DNA from: Flavobacterium sp. LC2016-13
GTDB taxonomy: Bacteria; Bacteroidota; Bacteroidia; Flavobacteriales; Flavobacteriaceae
Reading direction: 5' to 3'
Assembly: GCF_009707955.1 (NCBI RefSeq)
Contig: NZ_WMDQ01000003.1
Coordinates: 124,001 to 188,000 of the forward strand
DNA: 64,000 nt
The position numbers and the translations under genes are program-made. Below the pieces are notes generated by a model, which saw nothing but the letters and a program-made list of their open reading frames with translations, was not told the origin of the DNA and made no database searches. Each line of letters starts with the position of its first letter. Positions within the stretch are counted from its first letter, which is position 1. Positions 1 through 7,776 of the stretch are shown here, in pieces.

Positions 1-457
1 CTGCATTTCCGTTTAACGAATAAGTTCCTTCACAATACGTTTGATCGTTTCCCGCTTTTGCAATAGTCAATGGCAAAATAGTGTAAGTAACATCATCAAA
101 TACCGTTGAGCCATCACCACATTGCGCTGATAATCTAAAAGTATACGAATTTCCCGGAACTGCTCCTTTTATTAATGTTTGCATTAAATTTGGACTCACA
201 ATCTGAACAGCCCCACCTGAAATTTGAGTCCATTGAGGATTCTGCAAAAAATTAGAACCCGGTTCTGTATTTGCCGTTCCAAGTAAAGTAAACTGATCCG
301 GAGGCAAAGACAAAGCTCCTCCGGGACAAATTGAAACATCTGCGTTTGCATTTACCGTACAGTTTTGCGAAAATCCTAAAAGTGGTAAAAGAAATAAAAA
401 AGATAGTAAAATTCCTTTTGCAGTTTTAGAATCCAAAAATGAGTAAATTAATTTCAT
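1..457 (-). CDS. Secreted Ig-like repeat protein, N-terminal part (truncated by window edge)
   Basis: The reverse strand is open from an ATG at 455-457 to the left edge, about 152 codons, so only the N-terminus is present. It starts with a lysine-poor n-region and a strong hydrophobic stretch ending in LLPLLGFSQ, a typical Flavobacterium signal peptide, followed by NCTVNANADVSICPGG. The rest is polar and rich in Gly, Ser, Thr, Asn and Gln with regularly placed Cys (CTV, ICP, QCG, YCE). This resembles the tandem Ig/PKD-like domains of very long flavobacterial cell-surface or gliding-associated adhesins. The domain type and any C-terminal sorting domain lie outside the window. That it is exported is seen; the adhesin role is inferred. 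Confidence 0.65.
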   Translation of the reverse strand, partial: MKLIYSFLDSKTAKGILLSFLFLLPLLGFSQNCTVNANADVSICPGGALSLPPDQFTLLGTANTEPGSNFLQNPQWTQISGGAVQIVSPNLMQTLIKGAVPGNSYTFRLSAQCGDGSTVFDDVTYTILPLTIAKAGNDQTYCEGTYSLNGNA

Positions 458-1053
458 AAATCTTTTATTTAAAATTTAAAAAATAATTTTCTATGCTATT
501 TGGCAATCAAATAATTATATCAGAAAGAAGCAATTGATATTAGAAAAAGGCGCTTAGAAGTAATTTGCTTTTTAAAATCTGAATTTCATGTTTCAGAAAT
601 AAATATATATATGAAGAATAGTGTAGATAATGATTTTTACGGTTTTGTTTCAATCAATAATTACAAAAAATTAAGCTTTCTAAAATACCTGTATCATCTA
701 AAAATGTTCTTTTCAGGATACAAGATTTGTTGTTAAAACAGGACAGAATTACTATCATTCCATTTAAGATAAAATTAAGAAAAAACTTAAAATCAAATTC
801 TAAAAAGATGTTTCATATTATAAAATGAAACATCAATATTCTTACAATTTAAAATTTTATAAAATATTTTGTTAATTTTAATCAGCCTTATCAATACACT
901 AAAAAACAACACTTTAAATGTGTAATATTTTTCAAAACCATCAAATAAAATAAAAAAAAGATTCAAAAAATATTACAAATAAATAGCTGCAATTGCTTAT
1001 CAACGTTTTGCTTTAGAATACACTAGTTTTTAATAATTAACAACCTCTTTATT
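458..1053. other. 596-bp intergenic region between divergent genes
   Basis: Very AT-rich. The only clear structure is the palindrome at 807-834, listed separately. A weak -7-like TATTTTG occurs at 865-871. A 41-codon ATG ORF starts at 611 but has no supporting signal and I do not call it. The region must hold the promoters of the adhesin-like gene to the left and the sulfatase at 1054, so the sulfatase may have a leader of more than 150 nt. Confidence 0.5.
807..834. promoter_or_regulatory. 28-bp palindrome, candidate operator of the sulfatase gene
   Basis: Ten-base arms GATGTTTCAT (807-816) and ATGAAACATC (825-834) are perfect reverse complements around an 8-bp AT spacer. The inner part, GTTTCAT-N8-ATGAAAC, recurs with one mismatch and the same spacer length at 42416-42437, upstream of the second sulfatase/DUF1254 unit. 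There is no T-tract, so it is unlikely to be a terminator. Confidence 0.5.
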
Positions 1054-3438
1054 ATGAAAAGCAAATTTTTACTTTTGGGAACAATAATATTGCTTCCTCT
1101 TTATTTGATACATGCTCAGGAAAAAACCTCAACAGGAAATTGGCCGGACAGAACTGTTTTACCAATTGAAGCGTATCAGAAAACAGGTAAAATCGAACCT
1201 AATATTAAGGATTCAGATCCTATCGAATGGCCTAAAGAAATTAGTGCGCCAGAAGGAGCTCCAAATGTATTATTGATTCTGATTGATGATGTTGGTTTTG
1301 GAGCAACTTCTACTTTTGGAGGCCCTGTTCCTACACCTAATTTTGATGCTTTGGCAAAAAACGGATTGCAGTACAATCGTTTTCATACCACTGCGGTTTG
1401 TTCTCCTTCGAGAGCGGCACTTATTACGGGTCGAAATCATCATACTGCCGCAACAGGTATTATTATGGAATTTTCTACTCCTTATCCCGGTTATAATAGT
1501 TTAGTACCTAAAAGCGTGGCTACTATCGGAAAAATATTAACAGACAATGGTTATGGTACTTCGTGGTTTGGTAAAAACCATAATGTGCCCGATTGGCAAT
1601 CTACTCCTGCCGGACCTTTTTATTTATGGCCAACGGGTTTAGGTTTTGAATATTTTTATGGATTTCTTGGTGCAGACGCGCATCAATTTAGACCTTCTTT
1701 GATTGAAGGTACAAAACCAATTGATCCTTATTTGGTTGATGGAAAAGTAGATCCTGATTATATTTTAGATAAAGATTTGGCTAATCATGCCATAAAATGG
1801 ATTCAGACTCAAAAAGCGGTTTCTCCAAACAAACCATTTTTTGCTTATTATACTCCCGGAACGGCTCATGCACCGCATCAGGCGCCAAAGGAATGGATCG
1901 CGAAATTTAAAGGAAAATTTGATCAGGGTTTTGACAAACAGCGTATTGCAACGTATGAAAATCAAAAGAAATTAGGTATTATTCCTAAAGATGCAAAACT
2001 GGCTCCAACTCCTGATGATTATCAAAAATGGGATAAGCTTAGTCCGAACATGAAAAAAGTCGTAGCCAGAGAAATGGAAGTTTATGCTGCACAACTGGCT
2101 TTTTGTGATTATCAGATTGGAAGAGTAATTCAATCGATTAAAGATTTGGGAGAGCTTGATAATACGCTTATCATCTATATTATGGGAGATAATGGCGCAA
2201 GTGCCGAAGATCCAACGGGACAAGGATTAACAAGCGAAATTGGAATCATGGTAAACGGCGAAAAAGATACGGAAGAATTCATGCTGAAAAATCTGGATGA
2301 ATTTGGTGGTCCGTGGACACAGGAACATTATTCTCAAAGCTGGGCGCATGCAATGAATACGCCTTATCAATGGGATAAAAAAATAGCATCGCATTTGGGT
2401 GGAACCAGAACCGGAATGGTTATTTCATGGCCAAAAAGAATCAAACAAACGGGACAAATTCGTAGTCAATATACCCATATTACCGATATTGTTCCTACCA
2501 TTCTTGAAGCGGCAAATATTCCTGCTCCAACATCTGTAGACGGATTTAAGCAAACTCCTATGGCCGGAAAAAGTTTGGTATATAGTTTTGATAATGCTTC
2601 GGCACCAGAAACGCATACGACACAATATTATGAAATTATTGCCAACAGAGGTATTTATAAAGATGGCTGGCTGGCCAATACAACACCACGAAATTTACCG
2701 TGGCAAGGACATCCAATTCCGTCAGAAGATCCTATGAAAGATTATAAATGGGAATTGTACGATCTTAAAAATGATTTCAGTCAGGCTGATAATGTAGCAG
2801 CGAAAAATCCGGAAAAATTAAAAGAACTCCAAAAAGCCTTTTTAGAAGAAGGGCGAAAATTCAATGTATTTCCTTTGGATGATCGCTATATTGATCGTGT
2901 AAATCCTGAAAATCGTCCGAATTTAAACAAAGGAAGAACCAGTTATGTGTATCACGAAGGAAATTCCCGAATTACAGAAGGAATGGCTCCAAATATGAAA
3001 AATACTTCTTTCAGTATTACTGCTGATATTGAAGTAAAAGCGGGCGACGAAGGAATGATTATTACGCAAGGTGGCTATTTTGCCGGTTTAGCGTTAATGC
3101 TTCAAAAAGGAAAACCAACTTTTGCCTACGCTTTTTCTCATTATCCACAATCAAAATGGACAATACAATCTCCAACGGCATTAACAGCGGGTAAACACAA
3201 TGTTACTGTTAATTTTGATTATGCAGGCGGCGGCGTTGGTAAAGCCGCAAAAGTTACGTTATTGGTAGACGGAAAAACAGTCGCAAACGGCGATATCCCA
3301 AAAACAGTTCCAAGCCGATTTTCTGCCGATGAAACTTTAGACGTTGGTGAAGATTTTGGTACTCCGGTCGTACGAACTTATGATGTTCCTTTTACTTTTC
3401 AGGGTGAAATTGACAAGGTTACCATTAATTTGAAATAA
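1054..3438 (+). CDS. Exported arylsulfatase-type sulfatase
   Basis: A 794-residue type I sulfatase with an N-terminal signal peptide ending near LYLIHAQ. The metal-binding Asp pair lies in LLILIDDVGFG (about 78-79). The formylglycine signature CSPSR has its modifiable Cys at about 116, followed by AALITGRNHH. A second metal site is MGDNGA near residue 378. About 150 C-terminal residues form a beta-rich extension (FSITADIEV...) resembling a lectin-like sandwich. The enzyme would cleave sulfate esters in the periplasm or at the surface after Cys-to-formylglycine conversion; no formylglycine-generating enzyme is in the window. The gene at 38424-40823 is a full-length paralogue with the same layout. 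Substrate is unknown. It stands alone, closed by a strong terminator. Confidence 0.9.
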   Translation: MKSKFLLLGTIILLPLYLIHAQEKTSTGNWPDRTVLPIEAYQKTGKIEPNIKDSDPIEWPKEISAPEGAPNVLLILIDDVGFGATSTFGGPVPTPNFDALAKNGLQYNRFHTTAVCSPSRAALITGRNHHTAATGIIMEFSTPYPGYNSLVPKSVATIGKILTDNGYGTSWFGKNHNVPDWQSTPAGPFYLWPTGLGFEYFYGFLGADAHQFRPSLIEGTKPIDPYLVDGKVDPDYILDKDLANHAIKWIQTQKAVSPNKPFFAYYTPGTAHAPHQAPKEWIAKFKGKFDQGFDKQRIATYENQKKLGIIPKDAKLAPTPDDYQKWDKLSPNMKKVVAREMEVYAAQLAFCDYQIGRVIQSIKDLGELDNTLIIYIMGDNGASAEDPTGQGLTSEIGIMVNGEKDTEEFMLKNLDEFGGPWTQEHYSQSWAHAMNTPYQWDKKIASHLGGTRTGMVISWPKRIKQTGQIRSQYTHITDIVPTILEAANIPAPTSVDGFKQTPMAGKSLVYSFDNASAPETHTTQYYEIIANRGIYKDGWLANTTPRNLPWQGHPIPSEDPMKDYKWELYDLKNDFSQADNVAAKNPEKLKELQKAFLEEGRKFNVFPLDDRYIDRVNPENRPNLNKGRTSYVYHEGNSRITEGMAPNMKNTSFSITADIEVKAGDEGMIITQGGYFAGLALMLQKGKPTFAYAFSHYPQSKWTIQSPTALTAGKHNVTVNFDYAGGGVGKAAKVTLLVDGKTVANGDIPKTVPSRFSADETLDVGEDFGTPVVRTYDVPFTFQGEIDKVTINLK

Positions 3439-3457
3439 TAAATTAGATTCAAAATAC

Positions 3458-3492
3458 AAAAGTCCCGACTATTAAAAACAGTCGGGACTTTT
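3458..3492. terminator. Bidirectional terminator between convergent genes
   Basis: Perfect 13-bp arms AAAAGTCCCGACT (3458-3470) and AGTCGGGACTTTT (3480-3492) with a 9-nt loop. The A-rich left and T-rich right flanks serve the sulfatase (plus) and the SDR (minus). Confidence 0.9.
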
Positions 3493-3505
3493 ACTTATAT
3501 TTAGA

Positions 3506-4228
3506 TTACACTAACGAAGTACCGCCATCAATAATTAAGGTTTGTCCGGTTCCGTATTCCTGTTCTAAAAGATATACAAATGTTTTGGCAATATCCAGGG
3601 CTTCTCCCACTCGTTTTACAGGCAAGTTGTTTCCAATATTTGCATACATTGCTTCTCTGTCACTTTCTAACATTCCGTTCCATAATGCGGTTTTTACTAC
3701 TCCGGGAGAAACTATATTTACTCGTATTGGCGCTAATTCCATAGCCATAGCTCTTGTAAAACCTTCCATAGCTGCACAAATACTGGCGCCTAATCCCCAG
3801 CCTTTATTTGGTCTGTTGCTTGCAATTCCGCTCGTTAAGACAATAGAACCTGTTGGATTGATAAATGGAGCCGCATATTTTACGGCAGCAAATGCGCCCC
3901 AATATCGAATATTAAAGTAGTTTTTGGCATCTTCTAATGAAGTATCTTCAACATTTGCAAGAATAAGATTTTCTCCTGCAGTAAAAATCAAATGGTCGAA
4001 AGAACCTATTTTTTCAAAAAGATTTTTTACTTGTATTTCATCGGTTACATCGATCGCATAACCAATACTTTCAAATCCTATTTCCTGCAAAGCGCTATTT
4101 ATACGTTCCTGATTACTCGATACAATGCTGATTTGTGCTCCTTTCGAAGCGGCGAGTTTTGCTGTAGCCAAACCAATTCCTGAACTTCCTCCAATAACAA
4201 CTACCTTTTTTCCTTTTAAATTTTCCAT
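3506..4228 (-). CDS. Atypical short-chain dehydrogenase/reductase-like protein
   Basis: A 240-residue Rossmann protein. The dinucleotide motif GGSSGIGLA is present at about 14-22, and the C-terminal part reads MELAPIRVNIVSPGVV, as in classical SDRs. The catalytic YxxxK is missing: aligning on the following MEGFTRA, the segment reads GASIC, so Tyr becomes Gly and Lys becomes Cys. The catalytic-Ser region is LTSGIAS. It therefore probably binds NAD(P) but may not use the classical mechanism; an atypical SDR subgroup or a sensor role are both possible. It lies downstream of, and on the same strand as, a Crp/Fnr-type regulator, with its own promoter and palindrome between them, so it is the likely regulatory target. 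Confidence 0.85.
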   Translation of the reverse strand: MENLKGKKVVVIGGSSGIGLATAKLAASKGAQISIVSSNQERINSALQEIGFESIGYAIDVTDEIQVKNLFEKIGSFDHLIFTAGENLILANVEDTSLEDAKNYFNIRYWGAFAAVKYAAPFINPTGSIVLTSGIASNRPNKGWGLGASICAAMEGFTRAMAMELAPIRVNIVSPGVVKTALWNGMLESDREAMYANIGNNLPVKRVGEALDIAKTFVYLLEQEYGTGQTLIIDGGTSLV

Positions 4229-4261
4229 TTTTATTTCTTTTAAAAATATTATTTAACGGAA

Positions 4262-4306
4262 CAAAAGTAGAAAGCCAAATACGGACGGGGTTTAACAAAT
4301 GTTAAA
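4262..4306 (-). promoter_or_regulatory. Promoter of the SDR gene with a 16-bp palindrome
   Basis: On the minus strand a -7 box TACTTTTG (plus-strand CAAAAGTA, 4262-4269) matches TAnnTTTG and lies about 33 bp upstream of the SDR ATG. Twenty-one bases further upstream is TTTAACAAATGTTAAA (4291-4306), with 7-bp arms around AA. It sits across the expected -33 region, just past the stop of the upstream Crp/Fnr gene. That gene's product is the inferred ligand. Confidence 0.55.
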
Positions 4307-4314
4307 AAGGAAAT

Positions 4315-4887
4315 TTAGAAGGCATTTTTTTTAATTCTGCTCAAAGATTGTTTTGCAATGCCAAGATAAGAGGCAATATCGGTTTGTGAAACTCTGGATG
4401 CAATATTGGATTGTCGCACAATAAATTTTTGATAACGCGAGGTTGCATCTGCGCCAAGATAAAAATTGCGTAACTCTACTTTATTAAGCAAAGCTTGCTG
4501 AAAAATAGTATCCAGCATATTTTCAAAATAAGGTAAAGAATTATAAAGACTAAGTAATTTATTTTTCTGCAAAACAATTACTTCCGCATCACAAGCTGCC
4601 TGGATTCTATCTGTTGTTATTGTATTTTCTGTAAAGCTTTTTAAAATGGTACAAAACTGATCTTCGCTAAAAAAGAAATGGATCACTTCGTTTCCTTTAG
4701 CACTAATAGTTGCTATTTTTAATACGCCTTTGCAAACAAAAAAGATTTCGTTTGCTATTTTTCCTTCTTCCAATAAAATCTCCCCTTCTTTTACGGTTCT
4801 GTATTCTAAGTTTTGCGAAATGATATTTTTATCTTCAGAAGTTATTTTTTGAAGAAGTTCAAAATAATTAAAAAGTGGCTCGAACAT
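4315..4887 (-). CDS. Crp/Fnr-type transcriptional regulator
   Basis: About 190 residues: an N-terminal cyclic-nucleotide-binding-like beta roll (LEYRTVKEGEILLEEGK, then FFVCKGVLKI) and a short C-terminal helix-turn-helix (IASYLGIAKQSLSRIKK). I place the start at 4887 (MFEPLFNYF), as in similar proteins; an upstream in-frame ATG at 4914 would add nine residues. The phosphate-binding cassette of true cAMP-binding Crp (GE...RSA) is not visible, so the ligand is probably not cAMP. The gene precedes the atypical SDR on the same strand. It is one of five such regulators in about 17 kb. Confidence 0.85.
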   Translation of the reverse strand: MFEPLFNYFELLQKITSEDKNIISQNLEYRTVKEGEILLEEGKIANEIFFVCKGVLKIATISAKGNEVIHFFFSEDQFCTILKSFTENTITTDRIQAACDAEVIVLQKNKLLSLYNSLPYFENMLDTIFQQALLNKVELRNFYLGADATSRYQKFIVRQSNIASRVSQTDIASYLGIAKQSLSRIKKNAF

Positions 4888-4999
4888 TATTGTTATATCT
4901 GAAATTTTATTCAAAATTAAGCTATTAAGCTGTTTCGATTATACTAAATGCTGTTATTAAATCATTTTTAAAGGAAAAAAGATGAGAAAAAATTTGCGA

Positions 5000-5039
5000 A
5001 ACCAAATGGTTTCGTATATATTTGCAACCAAATAGTTTC
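5000..5039 (+). promoter_or_regulatory. arsR-type promoter flanked by two operator copies
   Basis: A -7 box TATATTTG (5017-5024) lies 20 bp after a -33-like TTTG (4993-4996). It is bracketed by AACCAAATGGTTTC (5000-5013), whose extended form at 4998-5013 is a 16-bp palindrome with 7-bp arms, and by the near copy AACCAAATAGTTTC (5026-5039). Repeat spacing is 26 bp. This placement fits autorepression by the ArsR-type protein just downstream. Confidence 0.65.
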
Positions 5040-5058
5040 ACAATTATAAAACGAATAT

Positions 5059-5379
5059 ATGAGACGAGATATTTTTCAAGCCATTGCTGATCCGACAAGA
5101 AGATCAATTATAGCCTTAATTTCATTACAGGCGATGACACCCAATGCTATTGCCGAGAATTTTAACACTACAAGACAAGCCGTTTCAAAACATTTACGAA
5201 TACTTACAGAATGCGATTTATTAAAACAAGAGCATCAAGGCAGAGAAATTTATTATTCTCTTGAAATAGAAAAAATGAAAGAGATTGACAAATGGTTAAG
5301 TCAATTCAGAGAAATCTGGGAAATCAGATTTAACCAACTCGATGATGTATTATCAACAATTAAAAAAAATGAAAAATGA
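5059..5379 (+). CDS. ArsR-family winged-helix repressor
   Basis: A 106-residue ArsR/SmtB-type regulator. The helix-turn-helix reads [19 protein letters not shown] and the wing follows in [15 protein letters not shown]. The metal-binding CVC motif of ArsR/SmtB is absent (one Cys only, in TECDLL). It therefore belongs to the metal-independent group commonly paired with SRPBCC/AHSA1 proteins. Its stop overlaps the start of the next gene (ATGA), so the two are co-transcribed. Paired operator-like repeats around the -7 box suggest autorepression relieved by an unknown small molecule. Confidence 0.9.
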   Translation: MRRDIFQAIADPTRRSIIALISLQAMTPNAIAENFNTTRQAVSKHLRILTECDLLKQEHQGREIYYSLEIEKMKEIDKWLSQFREIWEIRFNQLDDVLSTIKKNEK

Positions 5380-5879
5380 GCAACAACAGTTTACTATTTG
5401 ATTTTACCGTTGACAAAACAAAAAAAACGGTATTCATAACCAGAGAATTTGCCGCTGAACTTCCGCTAGTTTGGGATGCTTTTACCAAAGCAGAAATATT
5501 GGACCAATGGGTTGCCCCAAAACCGTGGACAGCAAAAACAAAATATATGGATTTTAAAGTTGGCGGAAAAAGATTTTATGCCATGATAAGTCCCGAAGGA
5601 TTAGAAAATTGGTCTATTCAGGAATATACTTCTATTACGCCAAAAACCAATTTTAAAATGCACAATGCTTTTGCTGACAAAGATGAAAATCCTCAATTGC
5701 CGGGTTCTGTTTGGGATTTTAATTTTAGTGAAGAAAACGACATTACAAAATTGAGTTTGATTATTACCAACGAATCTCTTGAGCGTATGGAGAAAATGAT
5801 TGAAATGGGCTTTGTAGAAGGCTTTAAAATGACAATTAATAACTTAGAAGAATTATTGACAACTTTATCAAAAAAATAA
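5376..5879 (+). CDS. SRPBCC / AHSA1-like lipid- or ligand-binding protein
   Basis: A 167-residue soluble protein of the START/SRPBCC fold (activator of Hsp90 ATPase homologue 1-like). Typical features are [18 protein letters not shown] near the N-terminus, the WVAPKPW segment, the central beta strands, and a long C-terminal helix ending [13 protein letters not shown]. These proteins form a hydrophobic pocket and usually accompany an ArsR repressor, as here with a 4-bp overlap. No catalytic residues are recognisable. The ligand is unknown. The gene ends at a strong terminator, giving a two-gene operon. Confidence 0.85.
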   Translation: MSNNSLLFDFTVDKTKKTVFITREFAAELPLVWDAFTKAEILDQWVAPKPWTAKTKYMDFKVGGKRFYAMISPEGLENWSIQEYTSITPKTNFKMHNAFADKDENPQLPGSVWDFNFSEENDITKLSLIITNESLERMEKMIEMGFVEGFKMTINNLEELLTTLSKK

Positions 5880-5901
5880 TTTTAAAATTCTGAAGAAATT
5901 T

Positions 5902-5934
5902 AAAACTCCATTTTCTCAAATGGAGTTTTTTTTT
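5902..5934 (+). terminator. Rho-independent terminator of the arsR/SRPBCC operon
   Basis: Perfect 12-bp arms AAAACTCCATTT (5902-5913) and AAATGGAGTTTT (5918-5929) with a 4-nt loop, then a run of T. Confidence 0.9.
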
Positions 5935-6042
5935 GAATCATAAATAAATTGAAAAGTAACTATTCCCATTATAAAAACTCTGTATAATTAATTAACTTTA
6001 CTGAACTTTTGAATTTACTTCAAAGAATAATAAACATAAAAT

Positions 6043-6534
6043 ATGGAAAATTTAAAAAAAGCATACATTGCCGGAGGTTGTTTTTGGGGAATGGAAGATC
6101 TTTTTCGATTACGACCAGGCATAAAAAATACTGAAGTAGGCTATATTGGCGGACAAAATGAGAATCCTACTTATGCCAATCATCCGGGACATGCAGAAGG
6201 TATAGAAATTATATACGATCCTAATGAAACATCATACAAAGAACTTCTGGATTATTTTTTCAGAGTACATGATCCAACTACAATAGATCGACAAGGCAAT
6301 GATCTTGGATCTAGTTATCGCTCTACTATATTCATACAGAATGAAGAAGAAAAAGAAGATGCAATAGAAGTTATAAAAATTGTAGATGATTCTAAAAGAT
6401 GGCCCGGAAAAGTGGTAACAACGCTGGAACCGTATACTAAATTCTGGCCTGCAGAAGAATACCATCAAGATTATCTTATCAAAAATCCAAATGGCTACAC
6501 TTGCCATTTTGAAAGGTTTGGTACTTTCTTATAA
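6043..6534 (+). CDS. msrA: Peptide-methionine (S)-S-oxide reductase MsrA
   Basis: A 163-residue MsrA. The catalytic [10 protein letters not shown] motif has its Cys at residue 13. Other family features are [32 protein letters not shown], the YRSTIF segment, and [10 protein letters not shown] near the C-terminus. It reduces methionine-S-sulfoxide in oxidised proteins. There is no signal peptide, so it acts in the cytoplasm. It is monocistronic, with its own terminator just downstream. The fused MsrB domain found in some relatives is absent. Confidence 0.96.
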   Translation: MENLKKAYIAGGCFWGMEDLFRLRPGIKNTEVGYIGGQNENPTYANHPGHAEGIEIIYDPNETSYKELLDYFFRVHDPTTIDRQGNDLGSSYRSTIFIQNEEEKEDAIEVIKIVDDSKRWPGKVVTTLEPYTKFWPAEEYHQDYLIKNPNGYTCHFERFGTFL

Positions 6535-6553
6535 ATAAAAGAATCGCTCAACA

Positions 6554-6590
6554 AAAAGCGCAATTGTCCCTGACTTTTGCGCTTTTTTTA
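6554..6590 (+). terminator. Rho-independent terminator of msrA
   Basis: Ten-base arms AAAAGCGCAA (6554-6563) and TTGCGCTTTT (6577-6586) followed by a T-run. Confidence 0.9.
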
Positions 6591-6797
6591 TTTGTGTAAA
6601 TCGTAAATTATATAAACGAATTGTAGTAAAATATGCAAGCTGTAAATGGGTTTATACTTAAATAATTCATGTTAAACTTTTTATTTCAAAAAAAACATAT
6701 AACTATCTGATAATATTACAATTAAATTGTGTTAATTTTATAATATAATCATTTTTCGAATAACTACATTTGACATATAACTTCTAAGAAACTTATT

Positions 6798-6932
6798 ATG
6801 ACTACATCAAATCATAAAAACAATATTTCGAGCACAAGAACTTCAGAGAAAAAATCCGGAGTTAAATCAGCATCATCAAGAACAAATGAAAAAACGACAA
6901 CTGAAATAAAGAAAACAGTTTTACCAAAATAA
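6798..6932 (+). CDS. Small basic disordered protein (44 aa)
   Basis: ATG at 6798 to TAA at 6930-6932. The 44 codons are dominated by Lys, Ser, Thr and Asn (e.g. SEKKSGVKSASSRTNEKTT), with no hydrophobic core, suggesting a cationic disordered peptide or nucleic-acid-binding tail. A perfect TAnnTTTG box (TACATTTG, 6765-6772) stands 25 bp before the ATG, which is the main reason for calling it. It lies alone between msrA and a convergent membrane-protein gene. Function unknown; it could be a chance ORF. Confidence 0.5.
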   Translation: MTTSNHKNNISSTRTSEKKSGVKSASSRTNEKTTTEIKKTVLPK

Positions 6933-6933
6933 G

Positions 6934-6990
6934 TTATGAATTATGAGTTGTTTACCTAAAAGTTACAGTTATAATTCATAATTAACAATT
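6934..6990. repeat. Intergenic AATTATGAATTATGAG-type inverted repeat
   Basis: The 17-mer TTATGAATTATGAGTTG occurs here and again at about 11882. Here it is followed by an inverted partner (ATAATTCATAATTAAC), giving a weak AT-only hairpin between convergent genes. Related strings occur at 11879-11965 and 46108-46155. Confidence 0.45.
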
Positions 6991-6993
6991 CCC

Positions 6994-7650
6994 CTACTCT
7001 CCCGTTTGTGCATGAGGCGCATCTACTGGTTTTGATTGCGATGAACCTATTTGTCGAAGGTAAATAGAAAGAACAATAATAGCAAAGACTGAAAGAAATT
7101 CACTTTGCCAGTTCTGAAATGATTCAAACCAAAATCTTGATGAAGTAATATATTCTGAAGCTGTTTCCAAAGGTTTTCCTTTTAAGGAAAGTTGCTCGTT
7201 TTCGTCTTTCAAACTTCCAAAAAAATGAGCAACAAACGAAATTAAAAATAATAAAAACAATGCAAGCGTAAGCGAATGTTTGTAGATTGCCAAAACTAAT
7301 CCTCCTTTTTTAACCGGCCACGGAACATCTTTTCTATTTGTTGAAGGTTCTCTGTCAACTTTATCATCTTTATCAAAATCTTTAGACTCAGATGAGCCTT
7401 TTTGCTGTAAAAAAATAGTCATTACTACAAGAAGTGCCATTTGCAAAAACTCACTTTCCCAATTCTCAAAAGTAGATTCTACAAAATGTCCGGTTGAAAA
7501 ATACGATAAAAGAGTAACCGATGAAACTCCATTTTCAAGAAGATCTTTATTGTATTCTTTAAATCCAAAAAAAATCTGTCCTGCAAAAGCAGCGACAAAT
7601 AACAGGAAAAAGCAAATAGAGAGTCCGTTATTGTGTATAATTTTTTTCAT
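6994..7650 (-). CDS. DUF6766-like integral membrane protein
   Basis: A 218-residue membrane protein with four predicted membrane segments arranged as an internal duplication. Each half ends with a nearly identical block: FENWESEFLQMALLVVMTIF then QKGSSESK in the first half, and FQNWQSEFLSVFAIIVLSIY then IGSSQSK in the second. A charged linker (DFDKDDKVDREPSTNRKDVP) separates them, and the N-terminus (MKKIIHNNGLSI) has no cleavage site. I recognise the FENWxSEFLQ pattern from proteins annotated DUF6766; no function is known. Neighbours do not help: a small basic ORF on one side and an NAD(P)-binding protein upstream. Confidence 0.75.
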   Translation of the reverse strand: MKKIIHNNGLSICFFLLFVAAFAGQIFFGFKEYNKDLLENGVSSVTLLSYFSTGHFVESTFENWESEFLQMALLVVMTIFLQQKGSSESKDFDKDDKVDREPSTNRKDVPWPVKKGGLVLAIYKHSLTLALFLLFLISFVAHFFGSLKDENEQLSLKGKPLETASEYITSSRFWFESFQNWQSEFLSVFAIIVLSIYLRQIGSSQSKPVDAPHAQTGE

Positions 7651-7776
7651 ACTTTAATTTTGATTAAGAACTTGGCTTTATTAGTAATCATTAAAATTAA
7701 AATACTTCTCAACTATCTGTCTTACATTATTTTGCTGTTTTTATTATATTATTTTGAGTTCTGAATTGTTTTTGAA

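Noticed and set aside
611..736. 41-codon ATG ORF in the gap before the first sulfatase
   Set aside because: No promoter at a suitable distance, low-complexity AT-rich sequence and no recognisable protein pattern; likely chance.
4925..5107. Minus-strand ORF over the arsR promoter
   Set aside because: It overlaps the operator region and the arsR start, and shows no protein-like pattern.
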